Assembly (NCBI RefSeq): GCF_020379485.1
Contig: NC_063437.1
Location: 6,696,306 to 6,760,305 of the forward strand
Length of the DNA stretch: 64,000 nt
Origin: Brassica napus
Lineage: Eukaryota; Streptophyta; Magnoliopsida; Brassicales; Brassicaceae
Direction: 5' to 3'
Shown: in pieces, positions 1 to 11,180 of the stretch
How the letters are laid out: every line of letters starts with the position of its first letter
Position numbering within the stretch: position 1 is the stretch's first letter
Notes under the pieces: generated by a model
What the model saw: only the letters and a program-made list of their open reading frames with translations
Databases searched by the model: none
Told to the model about the DNA's origin: nothing
Position numbers and translations under genes: made by a program

Positions 1-939
1 ATCTACACTCAAGAAGGAGTCCAGGCCAATTGGAATCGGGCCAAGATATTCACGAAGAAAGAAGTTATGAATTTTACAATTCAGAGGTTTCTCAGCCCGT
101 CCATCTGCGAGTATGCGACTTTAGAAGAGGATTCAAGCCCAAAGAAGAAGCAACCTGAACCAAAACCGATAATAGGAGTCGAGAGGAGTTTATTTGCTTT
201 CCAGAAAGCCCAAGATCTTGAGAAATGGTCAAGGAAATTGTGAGATATGATCAATTTCCCAAAACCGGCCAAACCAGCTCTACACTTGCCTTATTTGGAA
301 GATCTGGGTTTCACATCAAACCAACCTCAAGAATGGCAACCAGGCGACCTTCTAAGTCATTCAGAGGCACTCCACAACATCATAGGAAGCACCATGCCAC
401 ACTGGATCAGGCAAATCCCAATCAAACTAAAAGATCAAGCCGGTTTGCATCAATTGGCCAAACCGACATCATTTAAGGAAAGTCTTCAACCAATTCAACT
501 TGGTTCGACCCAGAGATATCTATGGGAACCAGGAGATACTCTAGACCATTCAGAAGACATATAAGACGTCCTCAGCTGCACCAGCACCCAGGAGATCAGG
601 CGGATCTCTCTTCCCATCAACCTTCCATATTTGGCAGCAACTACACTAAATGCTTTGAAGAAGTCTCTACAGATATTTATTCAAGACCAACGGCCATATT
701 CTCCATCAAGGCAACTCAGAGACATGTCAGGAAGACTTCTTGACCGTGGCTACATCCAGAAGCTGTCCAGATACAAGATCATCCAAGATTCCCTTTTGAA
801 GGCACAAATCAAGCTTATGGCTAGTTCTCATGGAGCCATCAAAGCCATTGACTCCAAGCATTTTATTTCGATTTATTTTCTTTCCTTAGTTCATTTTCAG
901 ACTGTTAGAAAGTCCTTGGTCGAGACTATAAAGCTCTAG
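1..939 (+). pseudogene. Decayed, unrecognised reading frame with two in-frame stops
   Basis: Frame 1 stays open from the window edge to a TAG at 937-939, except for a TGA at 241-243 and a TAA at 562-564. Three consecutive open stretches in one frame suggest a single decayed coding region of at least 310 codons rather than three small genes. The peptide is hydrophilic, with a lysine/proline-rich patch (SSPKKKQPEPKP) near residues 48-59. A short motif of the form W-x-PGD-x-L-x-HSE occurs twice, near codons 110 and 178, so there may be an internal duplication. I recognise no domain. It lies next to retroelements, so a 3' ORF of a retroelement or an endogenous pararetrovirus is possible, but nothing I see proves this. 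The start is outside the window. Confidence 0.4.
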
Positions 940-1063
940 TCTTTGTTTCATTGTAAAGCACCCCATTTTTGAAAGTAATAAGAATTATTCAGTTTTTCTA
1001 GTTTTCTTAAAACTATTGTTCTAAGTCTTTTGAGTTTGTGTGAAGCAACTCCAAAGCACCTTG
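940..1063. other. AT-rich spacer up to the LTR
   Basis: Non-coding AT-rich stretch between the decayed frame and the first LTR. It has an AATAAGAATT-type polyadenylation-like string near 979. A TATAAAG string lies just upstream at 928-934. I see no gene in it. Confidence 0.4.
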
Positions 1064-2762
1064 TGTAACACCCCCAAACCGTTCTAGGCATAGGTCAAAC
1101 CACCGGCCAACAATCAAACAAGAACATGACCGACGGCCCGACCGTCTACCAAGGCTTAGGAGCGCTACAAGACGGTTTAACGGGCAATCCAGCCAAAGTT
1201 ACAAAAAGTGCAATTCGTAACTAGGCCAGGCCGCCCACTAACACGTCCCGTCAGACCAAAGCCTAAGGCTTCTCAACCCGTACTCCAATCTGACGTTGTG
1301 TTAGCTCGGACAAGCTAATATCAGAACAACAAGGCAGTTTCACAAAACATTCGCTTTATTTATCTTATATAATATCTGGTTTACAATACACAAAATATTA
1401 TACAAGTGGTGGCATGCCAAGAAGCGAAAGTACATACTTATAGTCTGAAAGCGTCTTAAGCAAAAAGATGCAAATCTACACCAGCCAGCCTAGCCTCCCG
1501 CGTTTCTACGAGCTCACTACTGGTCACCTGAAAACAACAACGAGTGAGGAGTGAGTAATCTAGCATTACTCAGCGAGTTACAATCCCCCACTAACAAATA
1601 CAACCCCTCGCTATCCCACCCCAAACAATCTAAAGCGAGAGGTTCACCTAACAACACAATTAATAACAATAAGCAATATTCAAAATACGCAGCGGTAAAC
1701 CATAGCAAGATAACTAGCATTACGCTAATTACTAGCTTATCATCAAACTCAAACTCGATTTAAACCAGGGTTTAACAACCCAAAAACGATATAATATATA
1801 TAACAAACTCGGGCCCTGGTGACGTTAGGTTCCTCCTTCACTATCGGCAATATCCTATCTCCCTACCACAAAGGCCGGAAGAAGGAACTTTCAACCGACC
1901 GCGGCCACAGTCCTTCGGGTCACCGCGCGACAGCCCACAGTCCTCGGGTCACTGTCATTTTACACCGTCGTGTAATACTCAGCCATAGTACATGACACCG
2001 TTCGTCTGAGTCTTCCGGTCCAGCGAATAAGGGGTTTCCTTGAACCCGCCGGGTACGAGGTCTGAAGAACACTAACTCACCCCAATATGCCTAGCATTGT
2101 GGGTTACACAAACGCTATCGGCCAGTATACGATTAATACTAAACCCGGTAAAAATAACACAAGGTTTCAAGTAATAATCACAACACAATCAACCACATTC
2201 CAGAATACCTAACTATCCACAACTTAGCGATATCATCTAAGCATTCTGCATTCGCTAAACAAACAATCAACCTAACCATTAGCATGCTACTACGGTTCTC
2301 AAGCAATAACTAAGCATGATATCAACTTAATCAACATAACCTCAATTATTAACTACTCAAACCGTTACTCAGTTAGACCTGGCCTCCTGCCATGATCCAA
2401 CTTCCAAGTAACGGGACCCTGCATAAAAACAACTCAGCAATCAATTGATTATAACTCACATTTTTGGTTGACCGTGGCCTTGACCCCAAACCCGACTTCT
2501 GCGATCCGAACCCTTTCCCGACCTTCACAAGTAGACCCACGTCTGGACTGATCTCCACTTGAACTGGTCTCCACTAGAACTGATCTCTCTTCACTTGAAC
2601 AGAACCTTCTACAGGTGCTGACTCAAAATCGGCAGAGTAACTGTTCTCGAAAACTGCCTCTCGAAAACTATCGAAACTCGATCTTTCTTTCTTTGCTTTC
2701 TCTTTATGTTTTGAACTGAGTTTGATGTGTTCTGGATGGTTTGAAATGAGAGGGGGTCGTGG

Positions 2763-2772
2763 CCTATTTATA
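2763..2772 (-). promoter_or_regulatory. LTR TATA box
   Basis: On the minus strand this reads TATAAATAGG, a canonical plant TATA box inside the LTR. Its orientation agrees with the minus-strand pol remnant and marks the U3/R side of the LTR. Confidence 0.6.
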
Positions 2773-2859
2773 GGAATCAGCAACCGATCAGGAACAAGCC
2801 GTGTGGCAGCCCGTGTGTCGCTTCCCATGGCTCCGGACGCATGTGGGCGGCACCTCGTG

Positions 2860-3240
2860 CTCCACATGTCCTTCAGCATGGCCTGCTCACATGCAAGCTG
2901 ACACCACGCCCTACCTGTCTGAATGCATGGCCTGCTCCATGCAAGCTGACACCACGTCCTCCACATGTCTGGCCGCATGGCCCGGTCGCATGCATCGCGA
3001 CACCTCGTGCTTTGCCGTTCCACCTCGTGCTCCACATGGCTGGCTGCATGCCTCAGTCTCATGCAGGATGAAACACCCACGTCCAGATGGCCGCTGCATG
3101 ACTGAAGTGCATGCAGGTCGACACCCCATCTCACACATGGGGGCCGCATGCTTCGGTCGCATGCATCGCAAAACCTCGTGCTTGGCCGTTCCACCTCGTG
3201 CTCCACATGTCTACTTGCATGTACAGGTTGCGTGTACTAC
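2860..3240. repeat. GCATG-rich degenerate tandem repeat inside the LTR
   Basis: Short strings such as GCATGGCCTGCT, AAGCTGACACCACG and CACCTCGTGCTCCACATG recur with a period near 46-48 bp. Many units contain GCATGC or CATGCA. The repeats lie upstream of the TATA box in the LTR's own orientation, so they are part of U3. They create several long but meaningless open frames on both strands. Confidence 0.6.
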
Positions 3241-3721
3241 AACACCTCCTGCTTCCCTTCATACACACACTGTCAATAGCCTGCCACCACGTCCTGAACA
3301 CATACACATCAAGCCACCTCGAGCTTCTCGGTCGATTCGGCCGATTTCGGCCTTTCCGGTGAATTTTCGTCCCGCGATCAATCCCAAATATTTTCTACGC
3401 CCGTACTGAGGCCTGAGTATTTTAATAAACCCTACTGGGACTCTGATCTTGAGGAAAAAATTTACCGAGCTTTCGGCTTCTTCGAAAAATTTCGTAATAC
3501 CGAAATTTAGGGTTTTTCGCCCAATTTCCGGTCTTCCTGTTGTGCTTTCAAAAGTGTCATTCTTCAAACCTCCTTTGAATCAATATACCACATTGTCTAA
3601 CCATTGTCTAGTGGCATACTTGACTCACGGTTTAGACAAGAACAATCTGATCGTCCGCGACTCGACCACCCAAAAGATACTCGACCATTATCTTTTTTTT
3701 TTTTTTTTTAAGGTTTCTACA

Positions 3722-3733
3722 TTCTCCCCCCGT
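3722..3733 (-). other. Polypurine tract
   Basis: The minus strand reads ACGGGGGGAGAA directly before the LTR start TGTAGAAACC. This is the expected plus-strand primer site for reverse transcription and fixes the LTR boundary at 3721. Confidence 0.8.
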
Positions 3734-4405
3734 TAACAGAATTCGTCCTCGAATTCTTAGGCTCTGAGGGGCCTCCTTCTTCCATCACAACGTCCTCTTG
3801 GAAAAACTCCGGGTGATCGGTTTTAAATCTCGCTTCATCTTCCCAAATAACATGAATCCTGTTTTGTCTTCCCCAGAACAATTGTACTTGAGAAATCTCA
3901 CGATTTTTGAGCTTCCGAATACGCCGGTTCTCCTAATCTGATTGGTCCTTCCGGATACGTAAGGTTTGTCTCCAACTCCCGATTCTCCGGGCTCAACAGC
4001 ATTTGGATCCCGTATATGTTCCGAAGCATGGAAACATGGAATACTGGATTAGATGCATATCTGCTGGCAGATCCAATCGGTAAGCTACCTCACCAACTTT
4101 CCCGATGATCTTGTACGGACCAATGAACCGGACCGCAAGTTTCCCGACCTTGCCAAATCTGTCCTTCCCTTTCTGTGTAGTAACCTTCAAATAGACCCAA
4201 TCTCCTATCTCAAAAGTTACTTCTCTTCTTGACTGGTCTGCGTACTTCTGCTGACGGTCCTGAGCCTTCTTCATGTTGGCCTGAATTGTCTCCAGCTTAA
4301 TCATGGTCTCCTGAACAACAGGTGACCCAAACATTCTTCTTTCGCCCACTTCTGTCCAACACATAGGCGTCTTGCATGGCCTTCCGTATAACGCTTCATA
4401 AGGTG
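3734..4405 (-). pseudogene. Ty3/gypsy integrase C-terminus with chromodomain, truncated
   Basis: The minus strand encodes the late part of a chromovirus integrase: SPYEALYGRPC, then a basic helical stretch (QDRQQKYADQSRRE) and the GPYKIIGKVGEVAYRLDLP segment. This part is open down to 3993 and then breaks by a frameshift where the usual histidine-containing segment should follow. In another frame, about 3760-3915, it continues as a chromodomain-like tail (NREISQVQLFWGRQNRIHVI and following), as in Tekay/Del elements, where it is thought to guide insertion into heterochromatin. Everything upstream of SPYEALYG is missing and replaced by CentBr satellite. A chimeric open frame runs across that joint up to 4445. 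Confidence 0.85.
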
Positions 4406-7400
4406 ACAACTTCTTCGTCGTTCCAATCGAACCAGGATGAATCACTTTGTAAGAAGCTTGATTTGGATACGTAAACTGGTGGAGAATGACCAGGAAGTTG
4501 AATAAATCTCATAGGAGTACGGAAGAAGAAGTTATCCCACTTTCAAATCAGGTGATTCCAGTTTTCCAGTTTGGGAATAAGGCAACTTCTTCGTTGTTCC
4601 AATCGAACCAGGATGAACCACATTGTAAGAAGCTTGATACGGATACATAAAGTGGTGTATAATGACCATGAAATTGAATAAATCTCATAGGAGTTTGGAA
4701 GAAGGAGTTATCCCACTTTCAAATAGTTGATTCCAGTTTCCCAGTTTGGGAATAAGACAACTTCTTCGTGGTTCCAATCGAACCACGATGAATCACTTTG
4801 TAAGAAGCTTGATATGGATACATAAAGTGGTGGAGAATGACCAGGAAGTTGAATAAATCTCATAGGAGTTGGGAAGAAAGAGTTCTCCCACTTTCAAATC
4901 AATTAATTCCAGTTTCCCAGTTTGGGAATAAGGCAACTTCTTTGTTGTTCCAATCGAACCAGGATGAATCACTGTGTAAGAAGATTGATATGGATATATA
5001 AAGTGGTGGAGAATGACCAGGAAGTTGAATAAATCTCATAGGAGTTTGGAAGAAGGAGTTATCCCACTTTCAAATAGTTGATTCCAGTTTTCCAGTTTGG
5101 GAATAAGACAACTTCTTCGTGGTTCCAATCGAACCACGATGAATCACTTTGTAAGAAGCTTGATATGGATACATAAAGTGGTGGAGAATGACCATGAAGT
5201 TTAATAAATCTCATAGGAGTTGGCAAGAAGGAGTTATATCCCACTTTCAAATCAGTTGATTCCAGCTTCCCAGTTTGGGAATATGACAACTTCTTCGTCG
5301 TTCCAATCGAACTAGGATGAATCACTTCGTAAGAAGCTTGATATGGATACATAAAGTGGTGGAGAATGACCAGGAAGTTGAATAAAATCTCATAGGGTGG
5401 GAAGAAGGAGTATCAAGGAGTTATCCCCCTTTCAAATCAATTGATTCCAGTTTCTCAGTTTAGGAATAAGACAACTTCTTCGTCGTTCCAATCGAACCAG
5501 GATGTATCACTTTGTAAGAAGCTTTATTTGGATACATAAACTGGTGGAGTATGACCAGGAAGAAAAAATCTCATAGGAGCTGGGAAGAAGAAGTTATCCC
5601 ACTTTCAAATCAGTTGATTCCAGTTTTCCAGTTTGGGAATAAGACCACTTTTCGTCGTTCCAATCGACACCAGGATGAATCACTTTGTAAGAAGTTTGAT
5701 ATGGATACATAAAGTGGTGGAGAATGACCAGGAAGTTGAATAAATCTCATAGGAGTTGGGAAGAAGGAGTTATCCCACTTTCAAATCAGTTGATTCCAGT
5801 TTCCCAGTTTGGGATAAGGCAACTTCTTCGTCGTTCCAGTCGAACCAGGATGAATCACTTTGTAAGAAGCTTGATATGGATACATAAAGTGGTGGAGAAT
5901 GACCATGAAGTTGAATAAATCTCATAGGAGTTGGGAGAGAGGAGTTATCCACTTTCAAATCAATTAATTCCAGTTTTCCAGTTTGGAATAGGCAAACTTC
6001 TTTGTTGTTCCAATCGAACCAGGATGAATCACTGTGTAAGAAGCTTGATATGGATATATAAAGTGGTGGAGAATGACCATGAAGTTTAATAAATCTCATA
6101 GGAGTAGGGAAGAAGAAGTTATCCCACTTTCAAATCAGGTGATTCCAGTTTCCCAGTTTGGGAATAAGGCAACTTCTTCGTTGTTCCAATCGAACCAGGA
6201 TGAACCACATTGTAAGAAGCTTGATACGGATACATAAAGTGGTGTATAATGACCATGAAATTGAATAAATCTCATAGGAGTTTGGAAGAAGGAGTTATCC
6301 CACTTTCAAATCAGTTGATTCCAGTTTCCCAGTTTGGGAATAAGACAACTTCTTCGTGGTTCCAATCGAACCACGATGAATCACTTTGTAAGAAGCTTGA
6401 TATGGATACATAAAGTGGTGGAGAATGACCATGAAGTATAATAAATCTCATAGGCGTTGGCAAGAAGGAGTTATATCCCACTTTCAAATCAGTTGATTCC
6501 AGTTTTCCAGTTTGGGAATAAGACAACTTCTTCGTGGTTCCAATCGAACCACGATGAATAACTTTGTAAGAAGCTTGATATGGATACATAAAGTGGTGGA
6601 GAATGACCAGGAAGTTGAATAAATCTCATAGGAGTTGGGAAAAAAGAGTTATCCCACTTTCAAATCAGTTGATTCCAGTTTTCCAGTTTGGGAATAAGGA
6701 AACTTCTTTGTTGTTCCAATCGAACCAGGATGAATCACTTTGTAAGAAGCTTGATATGGATATTAAGTGGTGGAGAATGACCAGGAAGTTGAATAAATCT
6801 CATAGGAGTTGGGAAGAAGAAGTTATCCCACTTTCAAATCAGTTGATTCCAGTTTCCCAGTTTGAAATAAGGTAACTTCTTCGTCGTTCCAATCGAACCA
6901 GGATGAATCACTTTGTAAGAAGCTTGATATGGATCATAAAGTGGTGGAGAATGACCATGAAGTTTAATAAATCTCATAGGAGTTGGCAAGAAGGAGTTAT
7001 ATCCCACTTTCAAATCAGTTGATTCCAGTTTCCCAGTTTGGGAATAATAAGACAACTTCTTCGTGGTTTCAATCGAACAGGATGAATCACTTTGTAAGAA
7101 GCTTGATATGGATACATAAAGTGGTGGAGAATGACCAGGAAGTTGAATAAATCTCATAGGTGTTGGGAAGAAGGAGTTATCCCACTTTCAAATCAGTTGA
7201 TTCCAGTTTCCCAGTTTGGGATAAGGCAACTTCTTCGTCGTTGCAATCAAACCAGGATGAATCACTTTGTAAGAAGCTTGATATGGATACATAAAGTGGT
7301 GGAGAATGACCATCAAGTTTAATAAATCTCGTAGGAGTTGGCAAGAAGGAGTTATATCCCACTTTCCAATCAGTTGATTCCAGTTTCCCAGTTTGGGAAT

Positions 7401-8538
7401 ATGACAACTTCTTCATCGTTCGAATCGAACTAGGATGAATCACTTCGTAAGAAGCTTGATATGGAGACAGAAAGTGGGGAGAATGATCAGGAAGTGAAAA
7501 TAAATCTCATAGGAGTTGGAAAAGGAGAAGAGTTATCCCACTTTCAAATCAGTTGATTCCGGTTTCCAGTTTGGATAAGGCCAAGTCTTGTCGTTCAATC
7601 GAACCAGGATGAATCACTTTGTAAGAAGCTTTATTTGGATACACCAACTGGTGGAGAATGGACCAGGAAGAATAATTGAATAAATCTCATAGGAGTTGGG
7701 AAAGAAGGAGTATCCCCTTTTCAAAATCAATTTGCTTCCAGTTGCCCAGTTTGGGAATAAGACAACTTCTTCGTGGTTCAATCGACCAGGATGAATCACT
7801 TGTAAGAAGGTTGATATGGATACATAAAGTGGTGGAGAATGACAGGAAGTTGAATAAAATCCATAGGTGTTGGGAAAGAGGGAGTTATCACTTTCAAATC
7901 AGTTGATTCCAGTTCTCCCAGTTTGGGATAGTGGCAACTTCTTCGTCGTTGAGAATCAAAAACCAGGAGAATACTTTTGTAAGAAGCTTTATATGGATAC
8001 ATACAAGTGTGGAGGTGGAGAATGACCATCAAGTTAATAAATCTCATAGGAGTTGGCAGAAGGAGGTAGACCACTTTCCAATCAGTTGATTCCAGTTTCC
8101 CAGTTTGGGAATATGACAACTTCTTCATCGTTCCAATCGAACTAGGATGAATCACTTCGTAAGAAGCTTGATATGGATACATAAAGTGGTGGAGAATGAC
8201 CATGAAGTTGAATAAATCTCATAGGGGAGTTAGGAGAAGGAGTTTATCCACTTTCAAATACAATTATTCCAGTTTCCCAGTTTGGGAATAAGGCAACTTC
8301 TTTGTTGTTCCAATCGAACCAGGATGAATCACTGTGTAAGAAGATTGATATGGATATATAAAGTGGTGGAGAATGACCAGGAAGTTGAATAAATCTCATA
8401 GGAGTTTGGAAGAAGGAGTTATCCACTTTCAAATAGTTGATTCCAGTTTCCAGTTGAATAAGACAACTTCTTCGTGGTTCAATCGAACCACGATGAATCA
8501 CTTTGTAAGAAGCTTGATATGGATACATAAAGTGGTGG
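4406..8538 (+). repeat. Centromeric satellite array, CentBr type, about 23 units
   Basis: About 23.5 copies of a 175-177-bp unit run head to tail. Spacing of the GGATGA landmark is 4440, 4616, 4791, 4967. Most units contain AAGCTTGATATGGATACATA (a HindIII site) followed by AAGTGGTGGAGAATGACCA and AATAAATCTCATAGGAGTT. Unit length, the HindIII site and the sequence match the Brassica centromeric satellite CentBr as I know it. Such satellites underlie CENH3 chromatin. Open frames in the array repeat from unit to unit and are not genes. From about 7440 to the gap, units carry many one-base losses and gains. Confidence 0.93.
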
Positions 8539-8638
8539 NNNNNNNNNNNNNNNNNNNNNNNNNNNNNNNNNNNNNNNNNNNNNNNNNNNNNNNNNNNNNN
8601 NNNNNNNNNNNNNNNNNNNNNNNNNNNNNNNNNNNNNN
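8539..8638. other. Assembly gap of exactly 100 N
   Basis: One hundred consecutive N. This length is commonly used for gaps of unknown size. The satellite array stops in mid-unit at the gap and unrelated sequence follows, so the true array may be much longer. Confidence 0.98.
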
Positions 8639-9010
8639 TCCGACCACCTTACTACCGCTTTTCCCGGCAATAAACCCTGATATACCTATAAAGGAAATTA
8701 AGGCCTTTTCCCCCTATAAACTCCTGGGGAAACTCAGGATCCGTGCCTCTCCAAGTCTCCAAGGCTGCACCCCTTGACAAGTTGTAAGAAACGGAAGTTC
8801 CCAGTGAAGGAGTCAAGAACACGCCAGTCTACAAGGAAGTAGGTCCAAGGCACGTACCTTCCTGAACTTCTACGAAAGAGATAACTGAGAGAAAAGATGA
8901 GGGCAAACGAGTTAACACTCAACCTAAGGGGCAAACATGCGTCAACAAATCTTGTTGGCTTGCCCACTAAAGGGAGGATTCAAGGCAAAGCGACGGGTCA
9001 TTTAGTGTTG
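8639..9010 (+). pseudogene. 3' internal remnant before a CRM-like LTR
   Basis: No long frame and no recognisable domain. By position it should be the end of the internal region of the element whose LTR follows. Short purine-rich strings occur near 8969-8990 (AAAGGGAGGATTCAAGGC), where a polypurine tract would be expected. The gap removes whatever lay further upstream. Confidence 0.35.
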
Positions 9011-10003
9011 TAGTACCCACGACTGAGGTTACCATCATCTAGGAAAGGTCCTACCACAAGGTCCGGCTCAAGGGTTATAAGAGCAGGATTTGCCAAAGCT
9101 GTCCAGGAGTTGGCCGACTTAAAGCTTGAAGACACCAGAGAACCATTAGAGGATTAGAGGTTCCAGACTCCTTCCATTCGAGCCAGTTCTCCTCCATCGA
9201 CCAGAATGAAGTCGGCCTGACCATTTCCACCTTCATCCTCAATCCATCCAACCAACTTGCTCCCGGTTCAGAGATCTAGCCGTCCATCAGAAGTAGTATG
9301 TGTTGTACTCTTTTTCCTTCATCGGGTTTTGTCCCACTGGGTTTTCCCAAAAGGTTTTGATGAGTTCTGATACAGACATCTCAAGCCGCGACCGGTCTAT
9401 TGTTTTCTTTAATTTATTTCGGTTAAGACTTTGGCCATTTGTCTAGGCCTTTTATCTTTTAGAGTCCATTGAGGAACAACTATTTAAACCCTTGTAATGT
9501 GCCGATTTTTGGCTAAGTCTTTTATGAAAATCGTTTTGCTTTAGCAAAGAAACCCTAAGTCTTTCATATCAAAGAGAGAAGCCGTCTGACATGGAGGTGA
9601 AATCCAAAGAGCCGATCCATTGTTCTTTGTGGAGTCCTTCGATCCATTCCATCCCTTGTCCGATCTTGAAAGAGACATACGTCCAGCAAGAGCCGGATCC
9701 ATATCTATCCTTCAAACCACCCTTTGATCTTGTTGAGAGAGACACACGTCCAGCAACAGATCCCATCCGCCATTCTTCTCTTTTTATCTACCCTTTGATC
9801 TTGTTGAGAGAGACACACGTCCAGCAACAGATCCCATCCGCCATTCTTCTTTTTATATCTATCCTTCAAACCACCCTTTTATCTATCTTTTTGTTCATAT
9901 ATAAGAGAAGACCCCGACTGGAACCGTCCAGCCGAGCCAAGACTGAACCGGAGAACGGCCATCAGTCCGTACCGTCCGACTATCCTGACCCGTGCCTACA
10001 ACA
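9011..10003 (+). repeat. Diverged LTR of a CRM-like element (probable 3' LTR)
   Basis: The block parallels the LTR of element B (18607-19825) feature by feature. It has a pol tail running into the LTR (TTRSG/SRVIRAGFAKAVQ here, TTRSGAKAIRLGFSKAVQ in B), a TTAGCAAAGAAACCCTAAG region, a repeated GAGAGAGAC...GTCCAGCAA motif, and an end at CCTACAACA. The primer-binding sequence that follows B's LTR is absent here: TTTAGTGACG replaces TTTGGTATCAG. This is therefore probably a 3' LTR followed by other DNA. The start is uncertain by some tens of bases. Divergence from B is high. Confidence 0.6.
9721..9862 (+). repeat. 71-bp tandem duplication in the LTR
   Basis: CCTTTGATCTTGTTGAGAGA starts at 9721 and again at 9792, and the copies are almost identical over 71 bp. 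Each contains GAGAGAGACACACGTCCAGCAA. A shorter, more diverged copy lies just upstream near 9662-9692. Confidence 0.8.
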
Positions 10004-10968
10004 TTTAGTGACGTCCAAGAAACGCTGAGAGTGGCTCACCCAAGAGGGAGCAGAGAGCAGCCAGAAGAAGTTACTGAACGACATCGACAAAAATAGAATA
10101 TCTAAAGATCCTCATGTGCCAGAGCACAGAGCACTAGTTCCAAGGAGCCTCCAGGTTCTCAAGGATAAATCTACCGGTCTTCCAAGAGAAGTATCCTCCA
10201 CGCCTCAACAAAGATCTCCATTCCTCCAAGGTCCTGTTACAGGTCTAAGAACCATGTATCCAGCTGACGAATGTCAAAGCTTACTGAAGCATCAGCAAGT
10301 CCATCTCCGCCGAAACGTACATCACTGGGAGAAACCTACGTGGGTTACAAGAGCGGTAAGCAAATCTTGTCGTCCACTGAAATACAAGATCAAGGTCCCG
10401 AATCCTACAAGATCACCTTCAAACAGGTCCAGAACCTGGAAGTACTCATCAAGACCCCGGTCTACCATCTGAAAAAACGACTCTCCTCCAGGTTCTAACA
10501 CGGTCCAGAAATAAGAAGAAATCAGAAAAAGGGAAGCAGCGTACTGTCCACTATAAGCATGCTGAGATGGAACGACTCCGGTTGGCGAAACTACACTTGT
10601 TATCTCCCGACTTCACCCATGAAATCGAAAGATAAGGGGCAAACTATTGGGAGTTAATAATTTTGGAAAATAGTATTCTTGTTTATGGGCAGGACCCTGG
10701 TATCCATACACCCGCATGAAGAAGTTCCGACTCCGACTCCGACTATGAAGCTCCGGCTCCGACCTCTACTCCTATCCTTAACACCAGGTAAAAATGAAAG
10801 GTAAAAAATTTCCAAACTCTTACACAAACGCAATGTACTGTATTCAAATTTGTACAGGGAGCGACAATAACAATGGGTATGAGACTTAAGGCAGGAATAG
10901 GTCTGATCAACCTGAGTATGCTTGTCAAAACTACCTATAACCCCGGTATAGGCATAGAGTACTGTGAC
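10004..10968 (+). mobile_element. Family D internal segment, copy 1, part a
   Basis: Non-coding sequence that recurs at 40972-41950 and 48291-48780. It contains ATAAGGGGCAAAC (10633-10644), identical to the polypurine tract that precedes the D-family LTRs at 37928 and 52687, but here followed by TATTGGGAG instead of TGTTGGGG. I see no coding potential. At 10964-10968 it is interrupted by a solo LTR. Confidence 0.6.
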
Positions 10969-11180
10969 TGTAGCATCCCTGATCCTAGATAGGATCGTTG
11001 GGACGAGCCATGGTGCGGGGAGACGCACTAGTCAGGTCATTAAACCCTGAGTATGCTTGTCAAAACTACCTATAACCCCGGTATAGGCATAGAGTACTGT
11101 GACTGTAGCATCCCTGATCCTAGATAGGATTGTTGGGACGAGCCATGGTGCGGGGAGACGCACCAGTCAGGTCATTTGAC
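10911..11180 (+). repeat. 135-bp tandem duplication across an insertion joint
   Basis: CCTGAGTATGCTTGTCAAAA starts at 10911 and again at 11046. Each copy contains the last ~58 bp of family D plus the first ~77 bp of the inserted solo LTR. The duplication therefore arose after the insertion. The copies are nearly identical (for example TAGGATCGTTGGG against TAGGATTGTTGGG). Confidence 0.9.

Larger units (their letters stand above)
1064..3721 (-). repeat. 3' LTR of a minus-strand Tekay/Del-like Ty3 element
   Basis: Read on the minus strand, this 2658-bp block begins TGTAGAAACC and ends GGGTGTTACA, a terminal TG...CA typical of plant chromovirus LTRs. It is immediately preceded on that strand by a purine tract (3722-3733) and by the end of a pol frame, so it is the 3' LTR. 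The length fits Tekay/Del elements, which have long LTRs. A minus-strand TATA box lies near 2763-2772. No matching 5' LTR or target duplication can be seen, because the element is cut at 4405. Confidence 0.85.

Noticed and set aside
940..1063. Pararetrovirus-type promoter and polyadenylation region
   Set aside because: A TATAAAG and an AATAAGAATT string are present, but no coding hallmark of that family is recognisable in the window, so I do not call it.
2574..3409. Overlapping frames of about 200 codons on both strands in the first LTR
   Set aside because: They follow the GCATG-rich repeat and show no domain; both strands being open is a composition effect.
4445..8530. Numerous 60-135-codon frames on both strands of the satellite array
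   Set aside because: All are shadows of the 176-bp unit, with the same peptide (for example SDSSWFDWN) repeated every unit.
7440..8538. Apparent rapid divergence of satellite units before the gap
   Set aside because: The changes are mostly single-base losses and gains next to an assembly gap, which looks like unpolished sequence rather than evolution.
8373..8777. A 134-codon frame through the N gap
   Set aside because: It is created by translating N across the gap and joins unrelated sequences.
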